A stretch of 64,000 nucleotides of DNA from Cronobacter turicensis z3032 (GTDB taxonomy: Bacteria > Pseudomonadota > Gammaproteobacteria > Enterobacterales > Enterobacteriaceae), in contig FN543093.2 in NCBI GenBank assembly GCA_000027065.2, positions 3,352,074 through 3,416,073 of the forward strand, given 5' to 3'. Position 1 is the stretch's first letter. Every line of letters begins with the position of its first letter. The notes beneath the pieces are model-generated. The model did not search any database. It was not told the DNA's origin and saw only the letters and a program-made list of their open reading frames with translations. This document shows positions 60,975 through 64,000 of the stretch, piece after piece. The position numbers and the translations under genes are program-made.

Positions 60975-61364
60975 TTAGAGTTCCTCTAACGCCTTAACCA
61001 CCGCGTCGGGCATAGAAGGTCTGCCGTTAACCAGACAGGTGGCGACGAAGGTTGCTTCGGCATAGGGCGCGCCATTCACGCAGATCTGCTGAGCGAAGTT
61101 GACGCGGTTGCGTTTGACGTTTTTTTCAAGCTGGCAGGTCACTTCCACGGTGTCGCCTTTCTTCAGGCTCTGGCGAAAACGCAGGGAATACTCCAGCACC
61201 ATGTACAGGCGCCCCTGCTTAAACTCTTCCTCAATATCAATCCCCAACGCTTCTTTCATAAACGCGTGGCGCGCCCATTCCATGTAAAACGGGTAGTAAA
61301 GCCCGTCCACGACGCCCTGAAAATCGATATGGCTGTCATCAACCTCATAAATTTTACTGAACAT
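60975..61364 (-). CDS. Acyl-CoA thioesterase, hotdog fold
   Basis: 129-residue 4-hydroxybenzoyl-CoA thioesterase-like enzyme. The family motif around DDSHIDFQGVVDGLYYPFYM carries the expected Asp near residue 15 and a helix (WARHAFMKEALGID). The ATG at 61364 is preferred to an upstream start at 61388 because AGGAGC lies 6-11 bases before it. Hydrolyses short or medium acyl-CoA by family knowledge; the substrate is unknown. Confidence 0.85.
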   Translation of the reverse strand: MFSKIYEVDDSHIDFQGVVDGLYYPFYMEWARHAFMKEALGIDIEEEFKQGRLYMVLEYSLRFRQSLKKGDTVEVTCQLEKNVKRNRVNFAQQICVNGAPYAEATFVATCLVNGRPSMPDAVVKALEEL

Positions 61365-61565
61365 CTCTGCTCCTGATTCCGGGGCCACTGGCTCTGCCTG
61401 GTTTAACGTGTGTTTGCGAATATTGCGTTGATTCTAACGCGTAACCGCGCGTAAGGCTTCTGGCGCAGATTATTGCCGCTGTGGAGATCAGGCTGGCGTA
61501 TTAAGGGTAAAGGAGAGATATCTGTCCGGTCTGTGTGCAAGGGCCGTCTTCCTGGGAGGAAATTT

Positions 61566-61643
61566 ATGAATGGTGTGGCATTGATAGTCGCTCGACCAGG
61601 TAGCCTTCGGAGCCGTTTTGGCTCCCTGTTCATGTTCATCTGA
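61566..61643 (+). CDS. Possible 25-residue small protein
   Basis: ATG with a strong GGGAGGAAA ribosome site; product MNGVALIVARPGSLRSRFGS plus a short hydrophobic end. A GGAGCC/GGCTCC hairpin lies inside the frame. Could be a leader peptide or spurious. The rest of 61389-61691 holds no gene I can support. Confidence 0.3.
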   Translation: MNGVALIVARPGSLRSRFGSLFMFI

Positions 61644-61691
61644 TATTTCACTAGATAATCTTGCCGCGCTGATACGCCTTATAGCCATGCC

Positions 61692-62051
61692 TCAGTAAAG
61701 CCATCGCCCGGCCTTTGCAGACTCGATTAACATAGATATGGTTAATGGCTCAGGATCTTTTATTTCCACCCGCAGTGCTCGAGGGCGCAAGCAATTCGGC
61801 CACATACCTGTTTCAGGGGGCCAGTATCTGAAAAAATCAAAGCCCGTGTCATCTACAGAAAACCGGTCAAAATAGTCCTTCATAATTTCATCTCCCGTCT
61901 CTCGTGCCCACGGATAGCGGCCTGTTGTGAGGCTGGTTTCAGGCGTCAGCGGTATTTTCTTGCGCAATAGTCCAGGGAGATTCCACTTTTCGTCATACCA
62001 TTCCAGAACGGCTGTTGTGGTTTTCTCTTTCAAATTCATAATCGATCTCAT
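61692..62051 (-). CDS. DUF1493-type protein (acyl-carrier-like)
   Basis: 119 residues, or 115 from the ATG at 62039. Resembles the enterobacterial DUF1493 family: TPETSLTTGRYPWARETGDE, an acidic EIMKDYFDRFSVDDTGFDFF core, and a WPPETGMW segment. Family described as acyl-carrier-like, role unknown. The AT-rich gap to the right (62052-62240) separates it from the divergent amidase gene. Confidence 0.65.
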   Translation of the reverse strand: MRSIMNLKEKTTTAVLEWYDEKWNLPGLLRKKIPLTPETSLTTGRYPWARETGDEIMKDYFDRFSVDDTGFDFFRYWPPETGMWPNCLRPRALRVEIKDPEPLTISMLIESAKAGRWLY

Positions 62052-62240
62052 TTATTTTTAATAATGTAAGAAATTATCATCATTTGATATTTTCAGTCAT
62101 AAGAGTTGATTTTAAGTATCCCTCATTACAGCCCCAAAAACCCGAGCAATATTCCCAATTGATTGCTATTGCAAACGACCACTAATTTCATCTCATCAAA
62201 CAAAAATATCATCTCCAAAAAATTGAATGGAGACTGAAAG

Positions 62241-62630
62241 ATGGCTTATATAGCAGTAACACCCCGCGCTTATATTGGAAAATCCGTAGGAAATGGCCAG
62301 TGTGTCGCCTTTGCTCAGAGAGCAGCAAATATGCCGTATACGGTTGCGTGGCGACGTGGAGCGTTGGTTAAAGGAAACAAAAATATCGTTCCTGGAACAG
62401 TGATAGCGACTTTTGATGGAAACAACCATTACGGTAATCATACAGATGGTCGTTCGCATGCCGCCATCTATCTCGGGCAGGATGCGAATGGCATTCAGAT
62501 TCTGGATCAGTGGATAAAACATGATGGCGCGGGAATGTCTATACCCCACCCCGTCAGCCAGCGTACAATTTATTTCCGGCATGCGCCACGCGCGGAAAAC
62601 AACGGGGATAATTATTATGTCGTGGAATAA
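62241..62630 (+). CDS. BPSL0067-family putative peptidoglycan amidase
   Basis: 129 residues. Papain/NlpC-like catalytic pattern: Cys21 in VGNGQCVAFAQ, a histidine in HAAIYLGQD (about residue 73), and DQW downstream. The family includes type VI secretion amidase effectors. No signal peptide, as expected for a T6SS cargo. It overlaps by 14 bases the next gene, a secreted protein, giving an effector-immunity layout. No secretion genes are in the window. Confidence 0.78.
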   Translation: MAYIAVTPRAYIGKSVGNGQCVAFAQRAANMPYTVAWRRGALVKGNKNIVPGTVIATFDGNNHYGNHTDGRSHAAIYLGQDANGIQILDQWIKHDGAGMSIPHPVSQRTIYFRHAPRAENNGDNYYVVE

Positions 62631-62985
62631 TACGTTACTGCTGAGTACAGCTGTGCTTATCTTTTCAGGCGCTGCCTGTGCCGGGAAAATAACATGCCCG
62701 AACACGTTACAGAGTGCCTTAACCACGCACCGCTTAAATGATGCCAGTCTTTTCCAGGGACCGCCGGAAAAACACGGCGAGCTGATGCCTGATAATGACA
62801 ACCGCATAGTCTGGACGCTGAAAGATTATCAGGCGTACGGAAAGAAAATGGATTTACCGCTCTGGCTGGTGTGTCGGTATGAAAACACAAACCATACCGT
62901 TCAATTAAACGTGCCGGATAGCGCGAGTCAATGTAAGGCCGGATTAGGGGATAATAGCCCCCGGTTTTTCGCGTTGTGTGAATAA
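62617..62985 (+). CDS. STY0301-like secreted protein, probable immunity
   Basis: 122 residues from the ATG at 62617, with a signal peptide (SWNNTLLLSTAVLIFSGAACA) and a mature domain with four cysteines (ITCPN, LVCRYE, SQCKAG, ALCE). Like STY0301-family proteins found beside BPSL0067 amidases; a periplasmic location fits protection against a cell-wall amidase. The GPPEKHGELMPD block is typical. Confidence 0.72.
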   Translation: MSWNNTLLLSTAVLIFSGAACAGKITCPNTLQSALTTHRLNDASLFQGPPEKHGELMPDNDNRIVWTLKDYQAYGKKMDLPLWLVCRYENTNHTVQLNVPDSASQCKAGLGDNSPRFFALCE

Positions 62986-63039
62986 CCCCTTCCCGACCCG
63001 CTCGGCGATCAATATTAATCCCCGCCAGCGCCCCATAAA

Positions 63040-63072
63040 AAAAGCGAGAGGGTATTACCCCGTCTCGCCTTT
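63040..63072. terminator. Terminator between the immunity gene and the receptor gene
   Basis: GCGAGA-GGG / CCCCGTCTCGC with a bulge; A7 on the left and a T-rich right flank. Serves the leftward receptor gene and possibly the rightward pair. Confidence 0.65.
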
Positions 63073-63107
63073 CAATAAACCCCGCGTTTTTCAGAACAAA
63101 CGAAAAA

Positions 63108-64000
63108 TTACTTCGCCAGCTCCTGCAACGTGCGCAGCTGAGCGACCGCTTCCTGCATCGCGTCCATCCCTTTGGCGACCACCTTCAGGCGGCCCAGGCT
63201 CTGGGCGACGTTTTCGCGCTCTTCGCTGGTCTGCTCGCTCATCGAGGCGATACGGTCCGCGGCTTCGATACTGCGGTCGGCCATGGTCTGAGTCGCGCTG
63301 ACCGTTTCCGTGGTGACCTGACGAATACGCGCAATCGTCTCGACAGACTCATTGATGCTGTGCGCCGTCGCCTCCGCCTGCTCGCGTGAAAGATGCGCCA
63401 GGCGGCGCACTTCGCCCGCAACCACGGCGAAACCGCGTCCGGATTCCCCGGCCCGCGCCGCTTCCACCGCGGCGTTAAGCGCCAGCAGGTTGGTCTGATC
63501 GGCGATAGAGCGGATCCCGCTGGTGATTTTGGTGATGCCGGCTGAAATGGTTTCCAGATCGTTCAGCCCCTGCTCCAGCCTGTCCTGCGCCTCACGGGTA
63601 TCGCGCGCGGCACTGCTCATGGAGCGGATATTGCCCTGCGCGATATCCAGCGTTTCCGTCTGCTGCGTCGTGGCGTGCTCCAGCAGCGGCAGCGTGGAGA
63701 GCAGCGGCGACAGCTCCTGCTGATAGCTGATGACCTGCTCAATCACCTGCGACTGCATGCGGTGCATCGCCTCCCAGCGGCGCAGCGTGCGCTGCGCATA
63801 GTGGGCCGCGTAGGCCGCGTATTCCACCGGGAACTGACTCATCGCCTGGTTAGGCTTATCGAAGAACACCAGCGCGGAGAGCGTCTGGTTGATAGGCACC
63901 CCGAGGATCTCCCCAAAGCTTGAGAAGCCCGCCGCCGGGATCTTGCGGAAGAAATCGGCGCGCGGCAACGTGCCGAGGTTGTTCATACGGCGCAGTACGC
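63108..64000 (-). CDS. FIST-domain methyl-accepting chemotaxis receptor (5' end outside)
   Basis: At least 297 codons; the frame stays open to the window edge. The internal ATG at 63986 sits inside the FIST_C-like segment ([20 protein letters not shown]), so the true start lies beyond. A coiled coil follows, then the chemotaxis signalling domain with the hairpin tip [20 protein letters not shown] and [15 protein letters not shown]. No TM is seen in the visible part: probably a soluble sensor that couples to CheA/CheW. Confidence 0.85.
   Translation of the reverse strand, partial: VLRRMNNLGTLPRADFFRKIPAAGFSSFGEILGVPINQTLSALVFFDKPNQAMSQFPVEYAAYAAHYAQRTLRRWEAMHRMQSQVIEQVISYQQELSPLLSTLPLLEHATTQQTETLDIAQGNIRSMSSAARDTREAQDRLEQGLNDLETISAGITKITSGIRSIADQTNLLALNAAVEAARAGESGRGFAVVAGEVRRLAHLSREQAEATAHSINESVETIARIRQVTTETVSATQTMADRSIEAADRIASMSEQTSEERENVAQSLGRLKVVAKGMDAMQEAVAQLRTLQELAK

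Overview
The window is chromosomal DNA of an enterobacterium. The flanking core genes recN, bamE, ratB, ratA, smpB and ssrA (tmRNA) stand in the usual enterobacterial order, and a type I secretion/giant adhesin locus between smpB and ssrA matches the Salmonella bapABCD (SPI-9-like) arrangement. High GC with a strong third-codon bias fits Cronobacter, Franconibacter or Enterobacter-like hosts; the genus is inferred, not proven.

Layout. 1-3.7 kb: core genes. 3.9-20.9 kb: a leftward operon, 4066-residue Ig-repeat adhesin (bapA), outer-membrane channel (bapB), ABC exporter (bapC) and membrane fusion protein (bapD). bapB is frameshifted by one extra CG unit in a CG tract. 21.5-21.8 kb: ssrA. 21.8-55.5 kb: a complete-looking P2/186-type prophage integrated in the 3' end of ssrA and bounded by a 47-bp direct repeat. 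It has the full P2 late gene set (D U T E+E' FII FI G H I J W V / S R LysC LysB lysozyme holin X L M N O / P Q), a P2-type cos site, replication gene A, 186-type control genes (Fil, CII, Apl/Cox, CI), Ogr and an integrase. It carries at least five cargo loci: a secreted protein (between ogr and D), a coiled-coil/two-TM protein at the Z/fun position (FI-G, frameshifted), an intact homologue of it inverted between S and V, an ATPase plus nuclease-like pair between Q and cos, and a membrane protein between int and attR.

55.5-59.4 kb: remnant of a second element, a P4-like phage satellite, in tandem at the same site. It has a decayed P4-type integrase, a frameshifted ATPase + DUF4435-like pair resembling the PARIS (AriAB) anti-phage system, a second P2-type cos site, and the last 49 codons of a psu gene. 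This is the known P4 order int - defence cargo - cos - psu. 59.5-64 kb: accessory small genes (a DUF7079-like protein, a frameshifted membrane protein), an acyl-CoA thioesterase, a DUF1493-type protein, a BPSL0067-family amidase with a STY0301-like immunity protein, and a FIST/methyl-accepting receptor cut by the window end.

The most interesting parts are the duplicated coiled-coil/two-TM family, the ATPase/nuclease-like pair, the satellite-borne PARIS-like remnant and the LexA-boxed small gene next to cos. Several reading frames are broken by single-base changes, many in A tracts, so sequencing error must be excluded before calling decay.
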